Shown piece after piece: positions 7,196-14,600 of a DNA stretch of 15,241 nucleotides; the first letter of the stretch is position 1; the number at the start of each line of letters is the position of its first letter. Origin of the DNA: Chromatiaceae bacterium. GTDB lineage: Bacteria; Pseudomonadota; Gammaproteobacteria; Chromatiales; Chromatiaceae. The translations under genes were made by a program, and so were the position numbers. The notes under the pieces were generated by a model, which worked only from the letters and a program-made list of their open reading frames with translations, was not told the origin of the DNA and ran no database searches. The stretch is taken from contig JAFGTZ010000227.1 of NCBI GenBank assembly GCA_016938795.1, positions 1 to 15,241 on the forward strand, given 5' to 3'.

Positions 7196-7214
7196 ACCCC
7201 GCCTCACGCACCTG

Positions 7215-7238
7215 GTGACGCAGCTCTGGCTGCGTCAC
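7215..7238 (-). repeat. Palindromic repeat unit 2, inverted orientation
   Basis: Perfect 10-bp arms GTGACGCAGC / GCTGCGTCAC around a 4-nt loop. Read on the minus strand it is followed by CAGG, the start of the family tail. Two arm pairs differ from unit 3, and both changes are compensated on the opposite arm. Confidence 0.75.
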
Positions 7239-7246
7239 CCGCGCGA

Positions 7247-7261
7247 GGAAGCTCTGCTTCC
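7247..7261. repeat. Small hairpin, left copy
   Basis: GGAAGC-TCT-GCTTCC is a perfect 6-bp stem with a 3-nt loop. Its inner 13 nt (7248-7260) are the exact reverse complement of 7282-7294, so the two can also pair with each other. Confidence 0.65.
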
Positions 7262-7280
7262 CGAGACATTCAAGATTACG

Positions 7281-7295
7281 TGAAGCAGAGCTTCA
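7281..7295. repeat. Small hairpin, right inverted copy
   Basis: TGAAGC-AGA-GCTTCA is a perfect 6-bp stem with a 3-nt loop. It pairs as an inverted partner with the hairpin at 7247-7261. Confidence 0.65.
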
Positions 7296-7303
7296 TCGCT
7301 GGG

Positions 7304-7338
7304 GTCACGAAGCTGAAGCTTCGTGACCAGGGGCCAAT
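7304..7338 (+). repeat. Palindromic repeat unit 3, the best-preserved copy, with tail
   Basis: Arms GTCACGAAGCT / AGCTTCGTGAC form a perfect 11-bp stem around GA, extending to 12 bp with the flanking G7303/C7328. The tail CAGGGGCCAAT occupies 7328-7338. It is the best preserved copy in the window. Confidence 0.8.
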
Positions 7339-7342
7339 CTGG

Positions 7343-7377
7343 GTGACTGCGCTGGCGCTTTGTGACCAGGGTAAAAT
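7343..7377 (+). repeat. Palindromic repeat unit 4, degenerate, with tail
   Basis: The 24-nt unit (7343-7366) keeps the outer GTGAC...GTGAC and a GCGC-TG-GCGC core but has several mismatched pairs. The tail CAGGGTAAAAT runs to 7377 and abuts the tRNA terminator. It starts 39 bp after unit 3. Confidence 0.65.
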
Positions 7378-7378
7378 G

Positions 7379-7410
7379 AAAAAGGCTCGCGAGATAACCC
7401 CGCAAGCCTT
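7379..7410 (-). terminator. Rho-independent terminator of the tRNA-Met gene
   Basis: On the minus strand AAGGCTTGCG and CGCGAGCCTT form a 10-bp stem with one G·U pair (7382-7391 with 7401-7410). The loop is 9 nt (7392-7400), and the stem runs straight into a U tract (7379-7383). It begins 8 nt after the CCA end of the tRNA. Confidence 0.85.
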
Positions 7411-7417
7411 TGAAAGA

Positions 7418-7494
7418 TGGTGGCTATGCCCTGACTCGAACAGGGGACCCTCGCATTATGAGTGCGATGCTCTAACCAACTGAGCTACATAGCC
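7418..7494 (-). tRNA. tRNA-Met (CAT), elongator
   Basis: A 77-nt tRNA with encoded CCA (7418-7420). The acceptor stem is GGCTATG/CATAGCC, the D arm GCTC...GAGC with the loop AGTTGGTTA, the anticodon stem TCGCA/TGCGA with loop CTCATAA, the variable loop five bases, and the T arm CCCTG-TTCGAGT-CAGGG. The anticodon CAT is at 7458-7460. G1-C72 pairing and lack of the GGG/CCC anticodon stem exclude initiator tRNA. The acceptor stem and D arm nearly equal E. coli elongator tRNA-Met rather than the lysidine-modified tRNA-Ile(CAT). It has its own promoter and terminator and so is a monocistronic unit. Confidence 0.95.
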
Positions 7495-7510
7495 TTAAAA
7501 AAGAAGGCGG

Positions 7511-7539
7511 ATTATATGGACGGGCAGGGAGGCTGTCAA
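7511..7539 (-). promoter_or_regulatory. Perfect consensus sigma-70 promoter of tRNA-Met
   Basis: On the minus strand TTGACA (7534-7539) and TATAAT (7511-7516) are separated by exactly 17 bp. Transcription should begin at about 7503-7505, roughly 10 nt before the tRNA 5' end at 7494. All twelve hexamer positions match consensus, which fits strong stable-RNA transcription. No obvious UP-element A/T tract is seen upstream, where the sequence is GC-rich. Confidence 0.85.
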
Positions 7540-7552
7540 GCCCTCCCTGCCC
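7522..7552. other. Strong hairpin between pycB and tRNA-Met
   Basis: GGGCAGGGAGG (7522-7532) pairs perfectly with CCTCCCTGCCC (7542-7552) around a 9-nt loop. It follows the pycB stop by 22 nt on the minus strand, so it may end or stabilise that transcript, but no U tract follows on either strand. Its loop contains the tRNA promoter's TTGACA. Confidence 0.65.
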
Positions 7553-7574
7553 CGCTGCCCCAATCCGGTTCCAA

Positions 7575-9395
7575 TCAGGCGCTGATGTCGAGCAGCACCT
7601 CGTCGGGGTTCACCGCATCGCCCTTGATGACGAAGACGCCGGTCACGGTGCCGTCGATGGGCGCCTGAATCTCGGTCTCCATCTTCATGGCCTCGGTGAT
7701 GAGCACCGGCTGCCCGGCGCTGACCACATCGCCCTCCTTCACCAGCACATCGACAATGTTGCCCGGCATCGAGGTGGTGACATGGCCAGGCTCGCTCGGC
7801 TTGGGGCGCTTGCCGGCGATGGTCTGGGCCACCGCGCCCTCGGCGCCGCCGGTGAGCACCAGTTCATCGAGCGTTTCGACCACCACCTCCTCGGGGATGC
7901 CGTCGATGCTGAAGTAAAAGTGGCGCTCGGCCTGCCCCTTGTGGCCTGCGCCCGTGACCTTGACGTGGTAGGTCTCGCCATGCACCGCGATGTTGAACTC
8001 GGTCGGCGCGCGATGCGCTCCGTCAGCGCTTGGCGGCGGCTCCAGGGGTTCGGGATGCAGGCTGCCCTCGGCGCGCTGTTCCAGAAAGGCGCGCCCAATC
8101 TCGGGGAACATGGCGAAGGTCAGCACATCCTCGGGGCTCTGGGCCAGATCGCCGATGTCGTGGGTGAGGTGCGCCATCTCGGGGCGGAGCAGATCGGCGG
8201 GGCGGCAGTCGATCGCCTCCTCGTTGCCGATGGCCTGCTGTTGCAGGGTGGGGTTGACCGGCGCGGGCGCGCGTCCGTAGCGCCCCTGCAGATAGAGCTT
8301 CACCTCGTTGGTGATGGTCTGATAGCGCTGGTCGGTGAGCACATTGAGCACCGCCTGGGTGCCGACGATCTGCGAGGTGGGCGTCACCAGGGGCGGATAG
8401 CCGAGATCCTTGCGCACGCGCGGAATCTCTTCGAGCACCGCATTCATACGCTCCAGGGCGTTTTGCTCCTTCAGCTGGTTGGCCAGGTTCGAAATCATGC
8501 CGCCCGGCACCTGATTGACCTGCACCCGGGTATCGACCCCGGTGAATTCGCTCTCGAACTGATGGTATTTCTTGCGCACCTGATAGAAGTAGATGCCGAC
8601 CTCCTGAATGGCCTCCAGATCGAGCCCGGTGTCGTAGTCGGTGCCGCGCAGCGCCGCCACCAGGCTCTCGGTGGGCGGATGCGAGGTGCCGCCGGCCATG
8701 GACGAGATGGCGGTGTCGATCACATCGCAGCCGTTCTCGATGGCCTTGAGATGGCACATGTCGGCCAGCCCCGAGGTGGCGTGCGAGTGCAGGTGCAGCG
8801 GCAGATCCACGCTGTCCTTGAGCGCCTTGACCAGTTCGGCGGTCACGAAGGGCGTGAGCAGCCCCGCCATGTCCTTGATGGCGATGGAGTCGCAGCCCAT
8901 GGCGGCGAGCTCCTTGCCCATGGCCACAAAGCCGGCCACATCGTGCACCGGACTCACCGTGTAGCAGATGGTGCCCTGGGCGTGCTTGCCGGCGGCCTTG
9001 GTGGCCTCGATGGCGGTGCGCAGATTGCGCAGGTCATTGAGCGCATCGAAGATGCGGAACACATCCATGCCATTGGCGGCGGCGCGCTCGACAAAGGCGC
9101 GCACCACGTCGTCGGAATAGTGCCGGTAGCCGAGCAAATTCTGCCCGCGCAGCAGCATCTGCAGGCGGGTGTTGGGCAGCGCCTCACGCAGCTGGCGCAG
9201 GCGCTCCCAGGGGTCTTCCTTCAGAAAGCGCACGCAGGCATCGAAGGTGGCCCCGCCCCAGCACTCCAGCGACCAGTAGCCGATGGCGTCGAGCTTGGGG
9301 CAGATGGGCAGCATGTCCTCGGTGCGCATGCGGGTGGCGATGAGCGATTGGTGCGCATCGCGCAGGATGACGTCGGTAACCTGAATCTTTGGCAT
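7575..9395 (-). CDS. pycB: Pyruvate carboxylase subunit B (carboxyltransferase plus biotin carrier; OadA-like)
   Basis: Protein of 606 residues that transfers carboxyl from biotin to pyruvate to give oxaloacetate. The HMGL-like TIM-barrel carboxyltransferase domain starts at DVILRDAHQS. Expected metal ligands are D13, H203 and H205 (LHLHSHATSG) and the carbamylated lysine K174 (IKDMAG). The conserved PYC/OADA domain follows (about 300-450), then an acidic, Pro-rich linker, and a biotinyl domain with EAMKMET, whose biotin-accepting lysine is K571. ATG at 9393-9395 is the natural start. Because a biotin carboxylase gene lies upstream and oadB/oadG are absent, I read it as the B subunit of a two-subunit pyruvate carboxylase supplying oxaloacetate, as in Pseudomonas. 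Automated annotation would probably call it oxaloacetate decarboxylase alpha subunit. Confidence 0.93.
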   Translation of the reverse strand: MPKIQVTDVILRDAHQSLIATRMRTEDMLPICPKLDAIGYWSLECWGGATFDACVRFLKEDPWERLRQLREALPNTRLQMLLRGQNLLGYRHYSDDVVRAFVERAAANGMDVFRIFDALNDLRNLRTAIEATKAAGKHAQGTICYTVSPVHDVAGFVAMGKELAAMGCDSIAIKDMAGLLTPFVTAELVKALKDSVDLPLHLHSHATSGLADMCHLKAIENGCDVIDTAISSMAGGTSHPPTESLVAALRGTDYDTGLDLEAIQEVGIYFYQVRKKYHQFESEFTGVDTRVQVNQVPGGMISNLANQLKEQNALERMNAVLEEIPRVRKDLGYPPLVTPTSQIVGTQAVLNVLTDQRYQTITNEVKLYLQGRYGRAPAPVNPTLQQQAIGNEEAIDCRPADLLRPEMAHLTHDIGDLAQSPEDVLTFAMFPEIGRAFLEQRAEGSLHPEPLEPPPSADGAHRAPTEFNIAVHGETYHVKVTGAGHKGQAERHFYFSIDGIPEEVVVETLDELVLTGGAEGAVAQTIAGKRPKPSEPGHVTTSMPGNIVDVLVKEGDVVSAGQPVLITEAMKMETEIQAPIDGTVTGVFVIKGDAVNPDEVLLDISA

Positions 9396-9464
9396 GGTCT
9401 TGAATCTCGGCGTGTGGCGGTTAAAGAGAGCAGCCAGCCGCCAGCTCTTGGTTGCTCTTGATCT

Positions 9465-9932
9465 TTAAGTCAGTTTTTGTGGAAAGTCTGGAGCTAACTC
9501 GGAACAGCGCTGCTCACCGTCAGCGGTGAAAAAGCGCAAGGTACCGGTTTCGCTGCACAGCCAGACTTCGCGGGCGCCAGCGTCGAAGTACAGCGCGCGC
9601 TTCACTTCCATCTCGCGCATGCTGTTGCTCCCCGAGAGCACCTCAACGCAGATTTCAGGCGCCAGCGCTTGATCGGCAAGTAGCGCTGACTCCCGATCAC
9701 GCGAGTACCAGACGACATCCGGAGTCTTGGTTCCTGCTTGGGTGTCGATGGCGAATTCGGGTGCGGTGCGCCCCGTGGGCAACACCCGGCGTAACTGCCA
9801 CTCGATCTCACCTTGCCAGATGGCATGCCGGCGCTTGTGGGGAGACATCACGATTTGCCCAAATTCATTGGTTTCAATCTTGTACGGCAGATCCTTCAAG
9901 GCAGGATCTAAGATGACCTCGGACCAGTGCAT
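9465..9932 (-). CDS. Uma2-family (DUF820) putative restriction-fold nuclease
   Basis: Protein of 155 residues with the DUF820/Uma2 pattern and the PD-(D/E)xK-like fold known for this family: DVVWYSRDRES in the middle, APEICVEVLSGSNS (91-104), then E108 and K110 and the closing LYFDAGAREVWLC. The presumed active residues are the Asp of TPDVVW, the Glu of ICVEVL and a following Lys. Members are abundant in cyanobacteria and some purple bacteria, usually as scattered solitary genes of unknown role. The start is ATG at 9930-9932, with AGGGG about 8 nt upstream. It lies between pycA (30 bp gap) and pycB (69 bp gap) on the same strand, and reads as an insertion into an otherwise two-gene operon. 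Base composition looks less GC-rich than its neighbours by eye. Confidence 0.88.
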   Translation of the reverse strand: MHWSEVILDPALKDLPYKIETNEFGQIVMSPHKRRHAIWQGEIEWQLRRVLPTGRTAPEFAIDTQAGTKTPDVVWYSRDRESALLADQALAPEICVEVLSGSNSMREMEVKRALYFDAGAREVWLCSETGTLRFFTADGEQRCSELAPDFPQKLT

Positions 9933-9962
9933 GACAGTCCCCTGAGTGTGATGACAGCTCGC

Positions 9963-11381
9963 TTACAGCCCGGCGTGGGCCGCAATGGCGGCGGCCAGGG
10001 CGGCGGCAATGTCCTCGCGCCGGCGTTTGGTCGAGTAGTTGAGCAGTTCCGGGTGGGTCTCCAGAAAGCTGGTATCGAAGCGCCCGGAGCGGAAGTCGGG
10101 ATGGCGCAGAATTTCCTGATAGAAGGGGATGGTGGTCTTGACGCCATAGAGCCCCATGTCGCGCAGCGCCCGGTGGCCGCGGTTGACCACGTCATCCCAG
10201 GTCAGGGCCCAGACGATGACCTTGGCAAGCATGGAGTCGTAGTGCGGGGGCACCTCGTAGCCGGTGTAGATGGCGCCATCGGTGCGCACGCCGGGGCCGC
10301 CCGGGGCGTAGTAGCGCGAGATGCGCCCGAAACTGGGCAGGAAGTTGTTCTTGGGGTCTTCGGCATTGACACGAAACTGCATGGCGAAGCCGCGGCGTTG
10401 GATTTCGTGCTGGGCGAAGCGCAGCGGCAAGCCGGCGGCCACGCGAATCTGCTCTTCCACCAGATCGACACCGGTGATGGTTTCGGTGATGGTGTGCTCG
10501 ACCTGGATACGGGTGTTCATCTCCATGAAGTAGAAGCGACCATCGCTGTCCTGGAGAAACTCGACGGTGCCGGCGTTGGTGTAGCCCACGGCGCGCGCGG
10601 CGAGCACGGCGAGCCCACCGATATACTGGCGCTCGGCCTCGTCGAGCTGGGGCGAGGGGGCAATCTCGATGAGTTTCTGGTTGCGGCGCTGGATGGAGCA
10701 GTCGCGCTCGAACAGATGCACGCAGTGGCCGTGGTGGTCGGCGAGCACCTGCACCTCGATGTGGCGCGGGTTGACCACGCACTTTTCGAGAAACACCTCG
10801 GCGCGCCCAAAGGCCTTGGTGGCCTCGGAGATGACACGCTCGAAGTTGTGGCGCAGCGCCGCCTCGTCATCGCAGCGGCGGATGCCGCGCCCGCCGCCGC
10901 CCGAGGTGGCCTTGAGCATGACCGGGTAACCGATCTGCTTGGCGCAGGCCAGGGCCTCATCGAGGCTGTCGAGGTTTCCAGCGCTGCCGGGCGTGACCGG
11001 CACGCCGGCCTGCTGCATGGCCTGGCGGGCGGCGGTTTTGTCGCCCATGCGCGCGATGACGTTCGCACTCGGGCCAATGAAGGTGAGTCCGCGGCGGGTG
11101 CAGGCGCGGGCGAGTTCGGGGTTTTCCGAAAGAAAGCCGTAGCCGGGATGCACAGCATCGCAGCCGGTGGCCAGTGCAAGGTTGACGATGTTATGCACGT
11201 TAAGATAACCGGCGAGCGGATCGCTCCCCAGACTGTAGGCCTCATCGGCCTTCTTGATGTGGAGCGAGTGTCGGTCGGCCTCGGAATAGATGGCCGCCGA
11301 GCGAATGCCCATCTCGGCGCAGGCGCGGATGACACGCACCGCAATCTCGCCGCGATTGGCGATCAAAATCTTGCGAAGCAT
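9963..11381 (-). CDS. pycA: Pyruvate carboxylase subunit A (biotin carboxylase, AccC-like)
   Basis: ATP-dependent biotin carboxylase of 472 residues that charges the biotin on its partner with bicarbonate. The N-terminal domain opens with ILIANRGEIAVRVIRA; HPGYGFLSEN is at 78-87. The ATP-grasp has KATSGGGGRGIR (157-168), RDCSIQRRNQKLIEIAPS (226-243) and EMNTRIQVEH (287-296). The C-terminal domain ends in a short Lys/Arg and Ala-rich tail. The length matches PycA of two-subunit pyruvate carboxylases (about 470) and slightly exceeds AccC. ATG at 11379-11381 has AGAGG 8 nt upstream, and earlier in-frame starts precede unrelated Arg-rich sequence. The proximity of pycB, rather than accB, points to pyruvate carboxylase. 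An accessory AccC role cannot be excluded. Confidence 0.92.
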   Translation of the reverse strand: MLRKILIANRGEIAVRVIRACAEMGIRSAAIYSEADRHSLHIKKADEAYSLGSDPLAGYLNVHNIVNLALATGCDAVHPGYGFLSENPELARACTRRGLTFIGPSANVIARMGDKTAARQAMQQAGVPVTPGSAGNLDSLDEALACAKQIGYPVMLKATSGGGGRGIRRCDDEAALRHNFERVISEATKAFGRAEVFLEKCVVNPRHIEVQVLADHHGHCVHLFERDCSIQRRNQKLIEIAPSPQLDEAERQYIGGLAVLAARAVGYTNAGTVEFLQDSDGRFYFMEMNTRIQVEHTITETITGVDLVEEQIRVAAGLPLRFAQHEIQRRGFAMQFRVNAEDPKNNFLPSFGRISRYYAPGGPGVRTDGAIYTGYEVPPHYDSMLAKVIVWALTWDDVVNRGHRALRDMGLYGVKTTIPFYQEILRHPDFRSGRFDTSFLETHPELLNYSTKRRREDIAAALAAAIAAHAGL

Positions 11382-11451
11382 CGTGAAGCCTCTGCTGTCT
11401 TTTGAAAAACCGCCCCGCAAGCCGAGCCGAGGGGCCATGTTGCTTTGCAGC

Positions 11452-11479
11452 AATATAGCTAAACAGCACCAGTGTGCAA
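11452..11479 (-). promoter_or_regulatory. Candidate sigma-70 promoter for pycA
   Basis: On the minus strand TATATT (11452-11457) is one base from consensus, with TTGCAC (11474-11479) 16 bp upstream as a weak -35. The implied leader to the pycA start is about 65 nt. This is the only A/T-rich patch in the gap. Confidence 0.4.
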
Positions 11480-11614
11480 GCCTTATCGGAGCCCGATGTG
11501 CTGGGGCTCCAGAGCGCTCGCCGTTTGAAACCCGCCCGTTATCCGCGCCTCTAGCGCCCCGCCCCGGGCGGTCAGTATGCGACAATCGCGCGGCTCGATG
11601 TTCCAATCATGCTC

Positions 11615-11619
11615 GGAGG
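11615..11619 (+). promoter_or_regulatory. Ribosome site supporting a GTG start of mfd
   Basis: GGAGG lies 11 nt before GTG at 11631-11633, at the long end of normal spacing. In-frame ATG codons at 11577 and 11598 have at most a weak GGGCGG (for 11577), so this site favours the GTG. Confidence 0.5.
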
Positions 11620-11630
11620 ATGTTCGACCC

Positions 11631-14600
11631 GTGGCTCAGTCCGCTTCACCCCTGAATCCGCCACTGCCCGAGGGCGCGGGCGAGCGCCTGCTCTGGGGCG
11701 GACTTCCCGGCGCGAGCGCGGCGCTCGCCATGGCGAGCGCCGCAGAGCGCTATCCCGGGCTGGTGCTGGCGATCGTGGAAGACGTGCAGGCGGCGGCGCG
11801 ACTGCGCGCCGAGCTGCGCTTTTTTCTCGACACCGAGCGCACCCCGCTGCTGGTGTTTCCCGACTGGGAAACCCTGCCCTACGACGTCTTCTCGCCCCTG
11901 CCCGAGCTGATCTCGGAGCGGCTACTGACCCTGCATCGACTGCCCGAGCTGGAGCGCGGGCTTCTGGTCGTGCCGGTCAGCACCCTGATGCAGCGCCTCG
12001 CGCCGCGCGACTATGTGGACGCCCATTCGCTGGTGCTCGGGGTGGGCGAACGCTTGGCCCTCGATCCCATGCGCGCGCGCCTGGAGCGCGCCGGTTATCG
12101 CTGCGTCTCGCAGGTCATCGCCCATGGCGAGTTCGCGGTGCGCGGCGCCCTGCTCGATCTCTTTCCCATGGGCAGCAAGGAGCCGCTGCGTATCGATTTA
12201 TTCGACGATGAGATTGAGAGCATCCGCACCTTCGACCCCGACAGCCAGCGTTCGCGCGAGCGCATCGAGCGGGTGCGACTGCTGCCCGCGCGCGAGTTTC
12301 CGCTCGATGAGGAGGCCATTGCCGGCTTTCGCCGCCGTTACCGCGCCGCCATCGAGGGCGATCCGCAGCGCAGCCTCATCTATCGCGAGGTCTCCGAGGG
12401 GCGCGCGCCGGGCGGCATCGAGTCCTGGCTGCCGCTCTTTTTCGAGCAGACCGCGACACTCTTCGACTATCTACCCTCCGAGGTGCTGGTGTTCGAGTCG
12501 CGCGCGAGCCGCGCACGCGCCACTGACTTCATGGCCAGCGTCGCGGCGCGTTTCGAGCAACGCCGATACGACCCCGAGCGCCCCCTGCTCGCGCCTCACC
12601 AACTTTATCTGACCCCAGAGGAACTGGCTGCCACGCTCAATCGTCAGGCTGGCGTTAATCTGGGCGCGGACAGCATCGAGGAGCGACGCAAGGGCTATCG
12701 CGCCACCTTCAACTTCGCGACCCAGGAACTTCCGCCGCTCGGCATTCAGGCGCGCGCGGCCCAGCCGGCCCAGGCGCTGCAAGCCTTTCTCGACCAGCCG
12801 GGCCAACGGGTGCTGCTGGTAGCCGAGAGCAGCGGGCGGCGCGAGATGCTGATCGAGCAACTGCGCGGCTTTGGCATCCACACCCGAGCGGTGGCAGGCT
12901 GGGAGGATTTTCAAACCGGCGAGCACTCGCCCGCCCTGACCGTGGCCCCGCTCGAACAGGGACTGTGGCTGCCCGAGGCGGGTCTGGCGCTGGTGACCGA
13001 GACCCAGCTCTACGGCGAGCGCATTCGCCAGGAGCGCCGCCGCCGCGCACGCGAGCGCGATGCCGACGCCATCGTGCGCAACCTTACCGAGCTGACCGAG
13101 GGCGCCCCCGTGGTGCATGAGGAGCACGGCATCGGACGCTATCGCGGACTGCAAACCCTGGAGGTGGGCGGCCAGATCACCGAATTCCTGAGCCTCGAAT
13201 ACGCCAATGGGGACCGACTCTATGTTCCCGTCAGCTCGCTGCATCTGATCTCGCGCTACACCGGCGCGGCGCCCGAGCAGGCCCCGCTGCACCGGCTCGG
13301 CGGCGATCAATGGGAGCGCATCAAGCGCAAGGCGGCGCAAAAGGCCCACGATGTGGCCGCTGAGCTGCTCGACATCCATGCCCGGCGCGCCGCGCGCGAA
13401 GGCATCGCCTGTGGTGCGCCGGGCGAGGACTATGCCGCCTTCGCCGCCGCCTTTCCCTTTGAAGAAACGCCCGATCAGCAGCGCGCCATCGAGAGCGTGC
13501 TCGCCGACATGGCCGCCTCGCGCCCCATGGACCGGGTAGTCTGCGGCGATGTCGGCTTCGGCAAGACCGAGGTGGCCATGCGCGCGGCCTTTGTGGCGGT
13601 GAACGGCGGACGTCAGGTGGTGGTGCTGGTGCCTACCACCCTGCTCGCACAGCAGCATTTTGAAAATTTTCGTGATCGCTTCGCCGACTGGCCGGTGCGC
13701 ATCGAGAGCCTCTCGCGCTTTCGCACCGCGCGCGAACAGCAACAGGTGCTCGCTGGGCTCGCCGATGGCACCCTCGATATCGTGGTCGGCACCCACAAGC
13801 TGCTTCAGCCCTCGATCCGCTTCAAGAACCTGGGGCTTGCCATCATCGACGAGGAACACCGCTTCGGGGTGCGCCACAAGGAGGCGCTGAAAAACCTGCG
13901 CGCCGAGGTCGATATCCTCACCCTCACCGCCACCCCCATTCCACGCACACTGAACATGGCCATGTCCGGGCTGCGCGATCTGTCCATCATCGCCACCCCA
14001 CCGGTCGAGCGCCATCCCATCAAGACCTTCGTGAGCCCCTGGAACGATGCCCTGGTGCAGGAAGCGGTGCTGCGTGAGCTCAAGCGCGGCGGTCAGGTGT
14101 ATTTTCTGCACAACGAGGTCGAGACCATCGAGCAGCAGGCGCGCAAGCTCGAAGCGCTCATCCCCGAGGCGCGCGTGGCCGTGGCCCATGGCCAGATGCG
14201 CGAGCGCGAACTCGAGCGCGTCATGCGCGATTTCTATCACCAGCGCTTCAACCTGCTGGTGTGCACCACCATCGTCGAGAGCGGCATCGACGTGCCGAGC
14301 GCCAACACCATCCTCATCAACCGCGCCGACCGGCTCGGGCTTGCGCAACTGCATCAGCTGCGTGGCCGCGTCGGGCGCTCGCACCATCGCGCCTATGCCT
14401 ATCTCATCACCCCGCCCGCCAAGGCCATGACCGAGGATGCCAAAAAGCGTCTGGAGGCGATCGAATCCATGGAGGATCTGGGCGCAGGCTTCACGCTCGC
14501 CACCCATGATCTGGAGATTCGCGGCGCGGGCGAACTGCTCGGTGACGAGCAATCGGGTCAGATTGCCGAGGTGGGCTTTTCACTCTACATGGATCTGCTG

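Larger units (their letters stand above)
7122..7377. repeat. Cluster of palindromic repeats (REP/BIME-like)
   Basis: This non-coding stretch after the MFS gene is built from short inverted repeats. Four 24-nt units with conserved outer GT(C/G)AC...GT(C/G)AC ends lie at 7161-7184, 7215-7238, 7304-7327 and 7343-7366. Units 1, 3 and 4 carry the same 11-nt tail (CAGGGGCAAAT or a close variant). The second is in the opposite orientation, with CAGG on its left when read on the minus strand. Two smaller hairpins that are inverted copies of each other lie between. The arrangement resembles bacterial REP/BIME clusters. No REP-associated transposase gene is in the window. Confidence 0.8.
11382..11630. 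other. Divergent regulatory region pycA / mfd
   Basis: About 250 non-coding bases if mfd starts at GTG 11631. It contains a candidate pycA promoter (11452-11479), a 7-bp hairpin GGAGCCC/GGGCTCC (11488-11510), and a TTGAAA at 11525-11530 that could be an mfd -35 box but has no good -10 beyond. No small gene is supported. Confidence 0.4.

Noticed and set aside
5535..7238. A 567-codon open frame on the minus strand over the MFS gene
   Set aside because: The product is a Glu/Gln/Arg/Gly-rich sequence with no motif, while the plus strand encodes a coherent 12-helix permease.
7161..7377. CRISPR array
   Set aside because: Units differ in sequence and orientation, and spacing is irregular (54, 89, 39 bp). 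There are no constant spacers and no cas genes.
7280..7483. A short plus-strand open frame through the repeats and the tRNA
   Set aside because: It crosses the tRNA and terminator on the wrong strand and has no ribosome site. It is not a gene.
7782..9461. A 559-codon plus-strand frame opposite pycB
   Set aside because: It is His/Gly/Leu-rich antisense translation of a conserved gene with complete catalytic motifs.
9927..11405. A 492-codon plus-strand frame opposite pycA
   Set aside because: Same reason: it mirrors a complete biotin carboxylase and has no recognisable domain.
11488..11510. GGAGCCC/GGGCTCC hairpin as a riboswitch or attenuator for mfd
   Set aside because: Only one 7-bp stem is present, with no alternative pairing, no U tract and no known riboswitch core. 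It is recorded only as a leader hairpin.
12471..14552. A 693-codon open frame on the minus strand, antisense to mfd
   Set aside because: Its composition is Gly/His/Leu/Ala-rich without domains, and it lies opposite a fully conserved mfd. GC-rich codon bias creates such antisense frames.
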